NCBI RefSeq assembly: GCF_000165485.1
Contig: NC_014623.1
Span: 10,000,893 to 10,064,892, forward strand
DNA from: Stigmatella aurantiaca DW4/3-1
GTDB lineage: Bacteria > Myxococcota > Myxococcia > Myxococcales > Myxococcaceae
Reading direction: 5' to 3'
Length of the DNA stretch: 64,000 nt
Part shown: piece after piece, positions 1-8,845 of the stretch
Position numbering within the stretch: the stretch's first letter is position 1
Layout: the number at the start of each line of letters is the position of its first letter
Notes under the pieces: generated by a model
The model's database searches: none
What the model was told of the DNA's origin: nothing
The model's input: only the letters and a program-made list of their open reading frames with translations
Position numbers and translations under genes: made by a program

Positions 1-630
1 TGGAATCAGGACTGGACGGACGGGAGGGCCATGAGCACCTGAGCCTCGCGGCTCGCGACCTCGTACCGGACAGGTTGTGGGAGCCAGTGGACCCTCTGCT
101 GCCAGTGGCCAAGAAGAAGGAGTTTGGGCGAGGCCTGCCTCGGGCAAGCCCAGCGGGGTGCGTGGGTCAGCCGAGAGCGCCTCGGGTGGGGAGCCGCCCG
201 TGGGCGTCCGTTGGCTCAAACCTGTAGGACAAGCAGACAGGTTGGGGCCCTTCTCCTGCGACAGCCTCGCCGAGGCGTCCTCATCCTCCGGGGTGGGGTG
301 AGAGGGGGCTGTGTCTGTGCAGAGAGGGAGACGTGACGACCCCCTTGGCGCCTGCGGAGGTGGGAGGTGGGCGAGCAGGTGCTCATCGCTGGCCTGGAGC
401 AGGGCTGGCCGTTGTCGGCGCAACCCCTGCGCGTCCTTGGCGGCCAGCGCACAGAGCGCCCACTGATGCGTGGCCTGCGCATTCAGGTGCGGCCTCAGCC
501 GACGGGCCAGTCCCCGGTCCGCGCGCTCCAGGGATTGCAGCAGCAGCCCCTGGCCGGGACGGTCCACCGCGCGGGCCGCCTGCCTCAACGAGGTCCACTT
601 CGGCTTCCTTGTTCTGAGCGGCTGCCTCAT
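1..630 (-). CDS. Hypothetical protein, partial (runs off left edge)
   Basis: An open frame of 210 codons reads leftward from an ATG at 630 to base 1 without a stop, so only the N-terminal part is present. Codon third positions are almost all G or C, as in the real genes nearby, and the opposite-strand frames here lack this bias. The first 80 residues are basic and helical (Arg/Leu/Ala rich, for example LLLQSLERADRGLARRL). The rest is Pro/Ser/Thr/Gly-rich low complexity. A weak purine-rich stretch (GGAAGAAG) lies just upstream of the ATG. I do not recognise a family. It is divergent from the sitA-like gene, with 127 bp between the starts. Confidence 0.55.
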   Translation of the reverse strand, partial: MRQPLRTRKPKWTSLRQAARAVDRPGQGLLLQSLERADRGLARRLRPHLNAQATHQWALCALAAKDAQGLRRQRPALLQASDEHLLAHLPPPQAPRGSSRLPLCTDTAPSHPTPEDEDASARLSQEKGPNLSACPTGLSQRTPTGGSPPEALSADPRTPLGLPEAGLAQTPSSWPLAAEGPLAPTTCPVRGREPRGSGAHGPPVRPVLIP

Positions 631-757
631 CTTCTTCCGGAACCTCAAACCTTCTTTTTGTTAGGAGCTCTCAATCGACGTAACCAAACCAAGTCAATCT
701 TCCTCCCCCACGTGCCGGGCCTCTAACCTGCACTCTCCTCACAAGGAGGGGCGACCC

Positions 758-1806
758 ATGTGGCCATGGCGGAGTCTGTGGAAAGCCGAAGCGCTTCTCC
801 TGGCCGTATTGATGGGGTGCAGCGGGACTCCGCGAATCATCCAGAGCTGGAAGGGGCGTTGACGGAGGCGGATCAAAAGCTGAGCCTCCGGTACAAGGAC
901 TGGTGCCGGAGCGCCCATGCGTTCGAGGGTGACTGTCTCGGAGGGGCACTCGTTGCCGGGAAGTACCTGGATCTGCAAGGCCGATACATGAGGGCCATGG
1001 CGCTGAGCAAGAGCCCCGTGCTGGAGGAATTCGAGAAGGCGCTGGGCGCGAGCGCGAGCATGCAGGCCGTCATGCAAGCCGCGATGTGGACTGTCGTCAC
1101 GTTGCTCGTCCTACTGACGATGCCCGAGCCGGTAAGCAAATTCGTGGCAGCTGGGGCGACGGTGGGGCTCATTGTCTGGACAGGCGCCCAGACGCTCTAC
1201 AATCTAATAACCGGTTGGTTCCAGTTGATGGAAGAGGTGAAAGGAGCCACCACCTTCGGGGAGATTCGCAAGGCGGGCGAGAATTTCGGCAAGTTGTTCT
1301 CGCGTGAGGCGGCCCAAGCGTTCGCCATGATCGCGATGGCGCTCCTGACGAATACTGCGAAAGGGTTTGCTGAACAGGTGGGGACACTGCCCGGTTCGGC
1401 ACAGGTGTCAATACAGGCTGCGAGGCATGAAGGCATCTTGCTGTCCGAAGTGAGCGCGGTGGAACCGGTGACCGTGGCAGACGATGGCTTCCTCGTCGCA
1501 CTTCCCCCGGGCGCAGTGGCGATGACGGTGCGCGGGGGGCCATGGACGCCCCTGTTCGAAGAGCTTTTCGCCAAGGTGGGAATGCGGCTGAAGGATCCTG
1601 AAAACATCGTGCCTCTCAAGGGACACAAGGGGCCTCACCCGCGGCGATACCATGAAATCGTCTACGAGCGCTTGCAGGAAGCGTTGGGAGACTGTCGCAG
1701 CATCGTGGAGTGCCGGACGGATTTGACCCGCGAACTCCGCAGCCTCGCAGACGAGATCGCCATGCCCGGGACGGAACTGAACCAGCTCGTCCCCCAGAGG
1801 AAATAA
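758..1806 (+). pseudogene. SitA-like polymorphic toxin lipoprotein, HNH/AHH-type C-terminus, frame-disrupted
   Basis: A good ribosome site (AAGGAGG, 743-749) lies 8 nt before an ATG at 758. That ATG opens a lipoprotein signal peptide (LLLAVLMGCSG, lipobox LMGC) whose frame stops at 860-862. The rest of the protein is in another frame, open from 760 to 1806. It has a helical middle domain with hydrophobic stretches, then a nuclease-like C-terminus with the motif GHKGPHP-x3-YH, as in HNH/EndoVII-fold (AHH group) toxins. Myxobacterial SitA lipoproteins move between kin by TraA/B outer-membrane exchange and kill cells lacking immunity. From memory, full-length relatives have roughly 100 more residues between lipobox and middle domain. 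That suggests an out-of-frame internal deletion, though a single sequencing error is the alternative. An Imm11-type gene follows by 15 bp. Confidence 0.7.
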
Positions 1807-1821
1807 CGCTAGAACGTCTCC

Positions 1822-2385
1822 ATGGCCCAGCGCTTTTTCAAGCTAGCCGACGACGTCGCTTACCCCCACCGCTGGTACCTGGCCACTCCCACCGACAGCC
1901 AGGGTTGCCAGGTGCACGACTGGGACTTCAAGAGAGGAACGCCCGTGCATCTGGAGGGCCGGCTGAACATCTTCCTCAAGATCGCAGGCAAGCCGTTGGA
2001 TTTCTCCTGGGCGGGCTTGAGCATTCCCGTCGTCCACGTCACGGTCGCCTCCCTGCTGTCGGAACATGCCCCCGGAGACGTACAACTCATCCCCGCAGAC
2101 ATCGAGGGCCAACCGGATCAATACCTCGTCCTTGTGGCAACACGCCTGATCCGCTGCATCGACGAGAAGGCCTCACGGATTCTGCTTTGGACCCATGAGG
2201 ACGGAGCGCCACACAAGGTTGGCAAGTATCGGGATGTCCGGGATATGCGCATCGACCAAGCGAAGGCGGGAGATGCCAAGATCTTCCGCCCCGAGGGCTG
2301 GTCGAGCACCCTGATCATCGCCGGGGAACTCAAGGACGCTCTGGAGCGCATCGGCGCCACGGGCACGAGATTCGAGGAGGCCTAA
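1822..2385 (+). CDS. Imm11 (DUF1629)-like immunity protein
   Basis: This 187-residue cytoplasmic protein starts 15 bp after the sitA-like gene. It has no signal peptide. It resembles the imm11/DUF1629 family often found beside AHH-type toxins in myxobacteria, and ends with a typical 'DAKIFRPEGWSSTLIIAGELKDALE' type tail (KIFRPEGWSSTLIIA). The presumed role is to bind and neutralise the nuclease domain of the cognate SitA toxin in the recipient or producer cytoplasm. The frame is intact even though the toxin upstream is broken. It would then act as an orphan immunity gene that still protects against sisters carrying a working toxin. Family assignment is from recognition of the pattern and gene context, not from a search. 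Confidence 0.75.
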   Translation: MAQRFFKLADDVAYPHRWYLATPTDSQGCQVHDWDFKRGTPVHLEGRLNIFLKIAGKPLDFSWAGLSIPVVHVTVASLLSEHAPGDVQLIPADIEGQPDQYLVLVATRLIRCIDEKASRILLWTHEDGAPHKVGKYRDVRDMRIDQAKAGDAKIFRPEGWSSTLIIAGELKDALERIGATGTRFEEA

Positions 2386-2399
2386 CGGCCCGCCTGCCC

Positions 2400-3428
2400 T
2401 CACACGGGCGCCAGCACGGTCTTGCCAATCGCCCGGCCCGTCTCGCTCAGCGCATGGGCCTCGGCCAGCGCCGCCACCGTCCAGGGGAGCTTCTTCACCA
2501 AGGGGGTACGCAGCGTCCCGGCGTCCAGCAGCATGGAGACATGGTCCAGGATCGCGCCCTGCGCCTCCGGCGACACCCGGAGCATGGAGCGCGCGAACAT
2601 CATCTCGAACACCACCGAGATGCGGCGCTGGAACAGGGGCGCGAGGTTCACGGGCTTGGTGATGGGCTGGAGGCAGCACATCTTCCCCAGGGGCGCCAGC
2701 AGCGCCGCCAGCGCCTCGAAGTGGGTGTTCGGATCCGCGGTGTTCAGCACATAGTCCACCGACGCAATCCCAGCCGCGGCGAGCTGCTCCTTCATGTTCT
2801 TGTAATGGTCAATCACCATGGAGGCGCCCATCTTCCGGCAATGCTCCGCGCTCTCCCGCCGTGACGCCGTCGCCACCACCTGGAGGCCACACACGCGTGA
2901 GAGGATTTGGATGGCCATGGTGCCCACCCCGCCCGCCCCGCCCACGACCAGGGCCCGCTGGGGATTGCCAGGACGCGGCTCGCGGGGAATGCCACAGCCT
3001 TCGAGCATGCCCTCCCAGACGGTGAGGGCCGCCAGCGGAACGGCGGCGGACTCCGCGAAAGACAGCGAGGCGGGCTTGCGCCCCGCGAGGCGGGAGTCGA
3101 CCACCACATACTCGGCATGACAGCCCCGGCGGGACAGATCTCCCGCGAAGAAGACCTCGTCTCCCGGGCGGAAGCGTCCTCCCACCGCCGAGCCCACTTC
3201 CTCCACCATGCCGGCGCCATCCCAACCCGTGACGAGCACCTCCTCCTGCTGGAACTGGCCGTACCCGCCCACATTGGCGCGGACCTTCGTGTCCACGGGG
3301 TTGATGCCCACGGCCTTGACGCGCACCAGCAGGTCCGTGACCCGGAGTTCAGGAACCGGAAGGGAGACCTCTTTCAGCACCTCCGTCCCTCCGAACTGCG
3401 TCTGTCCCAGCGCCTTCATCATCTGCAT
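2400..3428 (-). CDS. Zinc-type alcohol dehydrogenase/quinone oxidoreductase family protein (MDR)
   Basis: This 342-residue medium-chain reductase is read leftward. The start at 3428 is chosen because GGGGAGG lies 9 nt upstream and the protein then begins with the family's usual MKALG-type beta strand. A GroES-like domain (about residues 1-130, with GINPVDTKVR) precedes a Rossmann domain with the nucleotide-binding motif GGAGGVG at residues 163-169. The Cys and His ligands for catalytic or structural zinc are absent, as in the zinc-free quinone oxidoreductase branch. It probably uses NADPH to reduce quinones or activated alkenes. It is convergent with the immunity gene (14 bp gap) and not in an operon. 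The natural substrate cannot be inferred. Confidence 0.9.
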   Translation of the reverse strand: MQMMKALGQTQFGGTEVLKEVSLPVPELRVTDLLVRVKAVGINPVDTKVRANVGGYGQFQQEEVLVTGWDGAGMVEEVGSAVGGRFRPGDEVFFAGDLSRRGCHAEYVVVDSRLAGRKPASLSFAESAAVPLAALTVWEGMLEGCGIPREPRPGNPQRALVVGGAGGVGTMAIQILSRVCGLQVVATASRRESAEHCRKMGASMVIDHYKNMKEQLAAAGIASVDYVLNTADPNTHFEALAALLAPLGKMCCLQPITKPVNLAPLFQRRISVVFEMMFARSMLRVSPEAQGAILDHVSMLLDAGTLRTPLVKKLPWTVAALAEAHALSETGRAIGKTVLAPV

Positions 3429-3626
3429 GCGTGCCGGCCTCCCCAAGAGCAGGCGGGACGCAAGCACCCAGGCGCCGTCCGCCAAACAGAAAAAACCCAC
3501 GGGCCTCAAATTTTTGAGCAAGGAACAGGGCGCTGGCTTCGCTAACAGGGGAAAATCGGGTGGAAAACCCCGTGGCCTGCTCCTTGCTATGGCCCTCTTT
3601 CCTCTCTCTCTAAAGGAAGGCATGCA

Positions 3627-3986
3627 ATGACCCGACTGCTGCTGTGTGTACTGGCCTTGAGCGCCGCGAGCGCCTGCAACAGCGACGCGCAGGAGCCCAT
3701 GCGTCAGGGCCGGTTGGCCTTGCGCTCGGGCGAATCGGTGGGCGGAATGACCGAGTGTGGCGTGAACCTGCCCTCCTGTCCCACGCATCTGAGCTGTGTG
3801 GCCTTCACCCTGGACGGCGTGAGTCAGGCGCGCTGTGTGGATCCAGCGGTCATCTGCACCGAGGTCCTCTCGTGTACGGGCGGAACCTCGTGCGCCATCC
3901 TGGAGTCCTACCCCAGCCGGGTGGTGTGCTCCGGCACCTGCAAGGGCGACGACTGCGACGAGTCCGTGTCAAGCTCGGGGCCATGA
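3627..3986 (+). CDS. Small Cys-rich lipoprotein
   Basis: This 119-residue protein has a lipoprotein signal (LLLCVLALSAASAC, Cys at about 17), so it is probably anchored in the envelope. The mature part is rich in cysteines (about 10), arranged in pairs such as CGVNLPSC, CTEVLSC and CSGTCKGDDC, suggesting disulfides. It has the look of the short Cys-rich secreted proteins common in myxobacteria. AAGGAAGG precedes the ATG. Its TGA overlaps the ATG of the DUF885 peptidase (ATGA), so the two are translationally coupled. Function unknown. Confidence 0.8.
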   Translation: MTRLLLCVLALSAASACNSDAQEPMRQGRLALRSGESVGGMTECGVNLPSCPTHLSCVAFTLDGVSQARCVDPAVICTEVLSCTGGTSCAILESYPSRVVCSGTCKGDDCDESVSSSGP

Positions 3987-5728
3987 CCTTTCTGAGTTCC
4001 CCTGGGAGAGCCTTCTTGCTCCCAGGCCTTGCCCTCCTGTGGGCCGCCGGAAGCGCGCACGCCGCGCCCTCTCCGGCGGAAGAAGTCGAGGCCCTCGCCG
4101 CGCAGGTGGTGGCCTTGAGCCTCGAGGCGGACCCCACGATCGCGTACTTCACCGGCCTGACGCCGCCCACGCATGGCCGCTTCGCGGACCACAGCCCCAA
4201 GGCCCTGAGGGCCCTCGAGCGCCAGGAGGACGCCCTCCTCACCCGGCTGAACGCCATCGATGCGAAGGCCCTTCCAGGGCCCTCCCTCACCACCCACGCG
4301 ATCCTCCGGGAGATGCTCGAAGCGGGACGCGGCCTGCGCATCTGCCATTCCGAGCAGTGGTCCCTCTCGCACATGTTCGGCTGGCAGCTCCAGTTTCCGG
4401 AGATCGCCGAGAAGCAGCCCATCGAGACCGCGGACCTGCGCGCGCAAGCCCTCCAGCGGTGGCGCTCGGTTCCCCGCTATGTGGACACGGAAATCGCGCA
4501 GCTCCGCACGGGGCTGTCCCGGGGGTACTCGGTGCCCAAGTCCGTGGTGCGCCGGGTCATCCAGCAGCTCGATGGCTTGCTCGCCGCCCAAGCCGAGGCG
4601 TCCGCTTTCTACTCCCCCGCCAAGCGCTCGGAAGACCCCGCCTTCCAGAAGGCCTTCGCCTCCGTCATCACCACGCAGATCCACCCCGCTCTGAAGAAGT
4701 ACCGGCAGTTCCTGGACAAGACGTATCTGCCCAAGGCCCGGGACAGCCTGGGCCTGTCCGCGCTCCCCAACGGCAAGGCGTGCTACGCGGCGTACCTGCG
4801 CTTCTACACGACGCTCGACCGCTCGCCGCAGGAGGTGTTCGACCTCGGGCGCCAGACGGTCGAGAAGAACGTCGCCGAGGTGCAGTCCCTGGGACAGAAG
4901 ACGTTCGGCACCAGCGGCTTCGCGGAGATCATCTCCCGGCTGAAGACCGACCCCGCCAACCGGTTCACCTCGGAGGACGAGGTCTTCACCTACTCGCGGG
5001 CGCTCGTCGAGAGGGCCCGCGAGGCCTCGGCGAACAGCTTTCTCAAGATGCCCAGCCAGCCCATCGAGGTGCGCCCCTATCCGGACTACATGAAGGGCTC
5101 GGGGGTGAGTTCTCACTACGAGTTCGAGCCGGATCCGAAAAAGCCCGCCCGCTACATGTTGCAGCTCGATGACTGGAAGGAGCTGCTGCGCTCGGACGCC
5201 GCGGTCACCGCGCTGCACGAGGCGTGGCCCGGACACCACATGCAGATCGCCACCGCGAGCGCCGCCGCCCAGACCGACATCGCGCGGCTGGCGTTCAACT
5301 CCGCCTACGCCGAAGGGTGGGCCCGCTACGCGGAAGCCCTCTCGGAGGAGTTGGGGCTCTATGACAGCGATGCCGCCAAGATGGCCCGCCGGGCCTGGCC
5401 CGCACGCGGCATGGTGGCGGATCCCGGGCTCCACCTCTATGGGTGGACACGCGAGCAGGTCACCGCCTACGCGAAGGAGACGGGCCGCTTCAACCAGGCC
5501 GTCGCCGAGGAGTTGGCGGACCGCATCGCGGTGATGCCCGGGCAGCTGACGGCCTACGACTCGGGAGGGTTGGAGTTCCGCGCGCTGCGCACCCAGGCGG
5601 AAGCGGCGCTCGGCCCCCGGTTCGACCTGCGCCAGTTCCATCAAGTGGTCCTGGAAAACGGCACCATCCCCCTCCTGCAACTGCGCGCCAACGTCGAGGC
5701 GTGGATTCAGAGCCAGCAGCCCCACTGA
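3983..5728 (+). CDS. DUF885 family zinc metallopeptidase-like protein, secreted
   Basis: This 581-residue protein starts at the ATG overlapping the previous stop. It has a signal peptide (LALLWAAGSAHA, cleavage before APSPAEE). It matches the DUF885 family, thermolysin-fold proteins carrying HExxPGHH. Here HEAWPGHH is at residues 412-419, with a downstream Glu in the NSAYAEGWARYAE segment as the third zinc ligand. All expected catalytic residues are visible, so it is probably an active periplasmic or secreted peptidase. Longer upstream in-frame reading is possible but would run through the lipoprotein gene and bypass the signal peptide, so it is rejected. It is followed 45 bp later by a dipeptidase, which suggests a peptide-degrading cluster. 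Confidence 0.9.
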   Translation: MTFLSSPGRAFLLPGLALLWAAGSAHAAPSPAEEVEALAAQVVALSLEADPTIAYFTGLTPPTHGRFADHSPKALRALERQEDALLTRLNAIDAKALPGPSLTTHAILREMLEAGRGLRICHSEQWSLSHMFGWQLQFPEIAEKQPIETADLRAQALQRWRSVPRYVDTEIAQLRTGLSRGYSVPKSVVRRVIQQLDGLLAAQAEASAFYSPAKRSEDPAFQKAFASVITTQIHPALKKYRQFLDKTYLPKARDSLGLSALPNGKACYAAYLRFYTTLDRSPQEVFDLGRQTVEKNVAEVQSLGQKTFGTSGFAEIISRLKTDPANRFTSEDEVFTYSRALVERAREASANSFLKMPSQPIEVRPYPDYMKGSGVSSHYEFEPDPKKPARYMLQLDDWKELLRSDAAVTALHEAWPGHHMQIATASAAAQTDIARLAFNSAYAEGWARYAEALSEELGLYDSDAAKMARRAWPARGMVADPGLHLYGWTREQVTAYAKETGRFNQAVAEELADRIAVMPGQLTAYDSGGLEFRALRTQAEAALGPRFDLRQFHQVVLENGTIPLLQLRANVEAWIQSQQPH

Positions 5729-5773
5729 GTTGCACCCTCGTCAAGAAGGCGCCGGTGCGGTAAGCGGCGGGGC

Positions 5774-7027
5774 ATGCGCCCCACCCACGCTCTCGTCTCC
5801 CTTGCCGCGCTCACCACCCTGTCTTGCGCTCACGGTCCAGGCTCACCGGGAAAGCCCGCGACCGAGGACTTCGCGGCACGAGGCCGAGCGCTGGCCCAGC
5901 GGCTCATCATCGCCGACGGGCATGTGGATGTGCCCTACCGCCTCCAGGAGACGCTGGGGCCCGACGGAGAGCCCACGGAGGACATCTCTCAGCGCACGGC
6001 GGGGGGCGACTTCGACTACCCCCGCGCGGTGGAGGGCGGGCTGGATGTGCCCTTCATGTCCATCTACATCCCCGCGGCGCTCCAGGAGAAGCCGGGAGCG
6101 TCCAAGCAGCTCGCGGACTCGCTGATCGACATGATGGAGAAGATCGCCCGCAAGGCGCCCGAGAAGTTCGCCATGGCGTCCTCGGTGGAGGAGGTCCAGC
6201 GCAATACCCAGGCGGGCAAGGTCTCCTTTGCCCTGGGCATCGAGAACGGCTCCGCCCTCGAGGACTCCTTGGCGAACGTGGCGCACTTCCAGCGCCGGGG
6301 CGTCCGGTACATCACCCTCACCCACTCGAAGGACAACCTGATCAGCGATGCCTCGTTCAACAGTGGCAAGCGGACCTGGAACGGCATCAGCCCCTTCGGC
6401 CGTCAGGTGGTGGCCGAGATGAACCGCGTGGGCATCATGGTCGATGTCGCCCACCTCTCGGATGACGCCATCCGCCAGGTACTGGAGGTCAGCCAGGTGC
6501 CCGTCATCGCCTCCCACTCCTCCTGCCGTCATTTCACGCCGGGCTTCGAGCGCAACATCAGCGACGAGCTGATCCGCGCCGTGGCCGCGAAGGGCGGGGT
6601 GGTGATGATCAACTTCGGCTCCGGCTTCCTCACGCAGGAGGCCAATGTCTCGCTGGAGAAACTCCACAAAGCCATCGAAGCGTTCGTCGAATCCCAGCGG
6701 GCGACGAACCCCGGCCCTCCTGACGTGGCGGGCTTCATCAAATCCTACCGGCTCGAGCACACCGTCACCCTGGCCCGGGTGGAGGACGTGGCCGACCACA
6801 TCGAGCACGTGGTGAAGCTGGTGGGCATCGACCACGTGGGCCTGGGCTCTGATTTCGACGGGGTGGGCCCCACGCTGCCCACGGGACTCCAGGATGTGTC
6901 CCAGTATCCCAACCTCTTCCGCGTCCTGCTGGAGCGTGGCCTCAGCGAAGCGGACATCGAGAAGATCGCCTCCGGCAACGTCTTCCGCGTCTGGCGGCAG
7001 GCTGCCGCACACGCCGCTTCGAAGTAA
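5774..7027 (+). CDS. Membrane (renal-type) dipeptidase, peptidase family M19
   Basis: This 417-residue lipoprotein (signal with LTTLSC lipobox) carries the M19 amidohydrolase pattern. It has the first metal pair in IADGHVDVP, the Glu in ALGIENGSA, the His residues of VDVAHLSDD and ASHSSCRHF, and the late Asp of GLGSDFDG. These enzymes use two zinc ions to hydrolyse dipeptides, including D-amino-acid forms. The length is usual for the family. Location is likely the periplasmic face of the envelope. It follows the DUF885 peptidase in the same direction with a 45 bp gap, so the two may be co-transcribed and act in sequence on peptides from prey or cell wall. Confidence 0.93.
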   Translation: MRPTHALVSLAALTTLSCAHGPGSPGKPATEDFAARGRALAQRLIIADGHVDVPYRLQETLGPDGEPTEDISQRTAGGDFDYPRAVEGGLDVPFMSIYIPAALQEKPGASKQLADSLIDMMEKIARKAPEKFAMASSVEEVQRNTQAGKVSFALGIENGSALEDSLANVAHFQRRGVRYITLTHSKDNLISDASFNSGKRTWNGISPFGRQVVAEMNRVGIMVDVAHLSDDAIRQVLEVSQVPVIASHSSCRHFTPGFERNISDELIRAVAAKGGVVMINFGSGFLTQEANVSLEKLHKAIEAFVESQRATNPGPPDVAGFIKSYRLEHTVTLARVEDVADHIEHVVKLVGIDHVGLGSDFDGVGPTLPTGLQDVSQYPNLFRVLLERGLSEADIEKIASGNVFRVWRQAAAHAASK

Positions 7028-7054
7028 CCCCACTGAGGGAGCACCGGTCCTCCT

Positions 7055-7642
7055 TCAACGCTTCAAGGCCCGAAGTGCGCTGATGCAACGGGCAAGGCTC
7101 TCACTCCGCTTTGCCGCAGCACCTGGATGCCAGTGCATGCGCGCGAACTCTGCCATCACGGAGGTGTACTGACGTCCAACAGATGCAGTGGATCCCTCGG
7201 GCGGAACAAGCGCGGAGCGGATCTCTCGTGAGCGGGATGCCCGCGCCAGATTGATCAAGGCCTGTTTTGCATTGGCAAGGGTATCGGGCGAGTGGGGAAC
7301 AGCCTCCACTCGCACTTGAAGAAATGCAGCCAGTCGATCCGCATCCGCAAGCAGCCAACTCTCCCCTTGATGAACGGCGATCCTCAGCCGCATGTGGCGG
7401 GCGGGAGTTCGAAGCAACCGATCCACAAGGAGGGGAGCACAAGACGCATCCTGATCCATGTCACGAAGGACAAACCAGGGCGCGTTCCGCGCGGCGTTGT
7501 TGTAAGCCGCAAGCTTCTGGTCCAGCTTGGATTTGCCTCCTGCTTCATAAACCGGGCCAACGGCAAGCCCCGCGTGGAGAAGCAGCCTTTGCGCGATCGC
7601 TGTATCTGTAGGCCCCTCCACTGCAATCGTCACTGGCGTCAT
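7055..7642 (-). CDS. TOPRIM-like (DUF4276/DUF4435-type) protein, second gene of an ATPase/TOPRIM pair
   Basis: This 195-residue protein begins with a TOPRIM-like pattern. A beta strand is followed by the catalytic Glu in IAVEGPTDTAIAQRL (E9), then the acidic cluster VLRDMDQD near residue 60, which fits the DxD of TOPRIM nucleases. The start overlaps the ATPase stop by 4 bp (ATGA), so the two are one operon. Small TOPRIM proteins downstream of an ABC/SMC-type ATPase occur in PARIS (AriA/AriB) and other OLD-type defence systems. There the ATPase senses or holds the effector, and the TOPRIM protein cuts nucleic acid. I infer this arrangement from motifs and gene order. It could also belong to an unnamed DUF4276 ATPase pair. 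Confidence 0.72.
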   Translation of the reverse strand: MTPVTIAVEGPTDTAIAQRLLLHAGLAVGPVYEAGGKSKLDQKLAAYNNAARNAPWFVLRDMDQDASCAPLLVDRLLRTPARHMRLRIAVHQGESWLLADADRLAAFLQVRVEAVPHSPDTLANAKQALINLARASRSREIRSALVPPEGSTASVGRQYTSVMAEFARMHWHPGAAAKRSESLARCISALRALKR

Positions 7643-8781
7643 AGCGCTTCGCCGAAGAGCGCAAGCTGATCCGCGCCTCCCGGCGCTGTTCTTGGAATGA
7701 CCGCATCTGCCACGGAGAGTCCCCCCTCCAGCAAATCGCGAATCTGCTCGATCTCCGTCGCAACTTCGACCCGGGTCCCTTCCTTGAGGGGTTCCAGAAC
7801 CAGCACTTCTTCTGCGCCAATGCCCCTGTCTGAAAGAAGGTCAGCACTGTGTGTGCTGACAAGCACTTGGCGATCAACCTTCCGGCTTAACCTGGCAAGC
7901 ATCTGTGGAATGGGGCGAACCACAGCAGAATGGAGGGATAGTTCGGGTTCTTCGAGAAGCAACGGAGAGGTCCCATCAAGAAAGACCCATAACAACCCCA
8001 AGAGCCTGAGTGTCCCGTCAGAGAGCTGTGTTTCATTCTGCCAGCCGGCATTGGGGCGCCAGTGCTGATACCGTCCCAACAGGTGTGGGACCCCCCGCTC
8101 ATCACGTTTCAGGTCAAGTTCCTGAAGTTGAGGTACCGCCACTCGAAGGGCGCTCGTGATTCTCTTCAGCCGTGACTCAAGTGTCTTGGAGGGTGTTCTT
8201 GCCAATTGCTCCAGAAAGTCGCCGCCGAACGGGTCATTTACCCGGCCACTGGATCGGTCAGGTTCGCGAACCAGTTGAGGGACAAGGTGCAGGTAACGCA
8301 CCTTGGCGAAAAAGTCAGCGAGTTCACGGAACTTACGGTTCGTGTTGACTTGTTCTAAATGAGTCTGTGTCAGCAGCTCTGGATCGTTTTCATCTCTTCT
8401 ATTAGGGCGGGAGAGAAGCGTTTCCTCTCCCCATTCAACGAGTTCACGTTTGACAAGAGGCCTGCGCTGATTGTCCTGCGTGAACTCCAGCCGGTACTTC
8501 CACGGCTTGCCATCCGAGAGATCAACGTCGACCTCGACTGCGACGTTCGGATACCGGCGCGCGTGCAGAGACCGGATTTGTGACACCCCCCGGCGTGTAG
8601 AGGAGACAGCGCGTTGGAAGCCGCCCTGAACATCAGCGACATCCCGCAGAAAGCGTATGGCATCGAGAAAATTGGACTTCCCGGAGGCATTCGGACCCAC
8701 GAGAAAGACCCGGCTCTCCAGGGGGACATCGACGTCAAGGAAGTTGCGCCAGTTCTCAAGTCGGATGCGGGTAAATCGCAT
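7639..8781 (-). CDS. AAA/ABC-type ATPase (RecF/SMC-like, AAA_21), first gene of an ATPase/TOPRIM pair
   Basis: This 380-residue ATPase has an N-terminal RecF/SMC-like start (MRFTRIRLENWRNF) and Walker A VGPNASGKS near residues 28-36. A split head follows, with an ABC signature-like NETQLSDGTLRLLGLLW. Walker B is LLLEEPELSLH, and the H-loop is VSTHSADLL. No long coiled coil is present, so it is a compact head protein as in AriA and other AAA_15/AAA_21 defence ATPases. It overlaps the TOPRIM gene by 4 bp. The pair sits between unrelated leftward and rightward genes as a self-contained cassette. A role in abortive anti-phage defence is inferred, not shown. Confidence 0.85.
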   Translation of the reverse strand: MRFTRIRLENWRNFLDVDVPLESRVFLVGPNASGKSNFLDAIRFLRDVADVQGGFQRAVSSTRRGVSQIRSLHARRYPNVAVEVDVDLSDGKPWKYRLEFTQDNQRRPLVKRELVEWGEETLLSRPNRRDENDPELLTQTHLEQVNTNRKFRELADFFAKVRYLHLVPQLVREPDRSSGRVNDPFGGDFLEQLARTPSKTLESRLKRITSALRVAVPQLQELDLKRDERGVPHLLGRYQHWRPNAGWQNETQLSDGTLRLLGLLWVFLDGTSPLLLEEPELSLHSAVVRPIPQMLARLSRKVDRQVLVSTHSADLLSDRGIGAEEVLVLEPLKEGTRVEVATEIEQIRDLLEGGLSVADAVIPRTAPGGADQLALFGEAL

Positions 8782-8845
8782 GTGCCAAATCTACCTCCTC
8801 CACAGGCGAACAGCACCTTATGTCCCCACCTGAAACAGCAGCCGC

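Noticed and set aside
758-865. Programmed -1 frameshift to make the sitA lipoprotein
   Set aside because: No slippery heptamer of the usual X-XXY-YYZ kind or strong downstream structure was seen, and the missing N-terminal residues favour a deletion.
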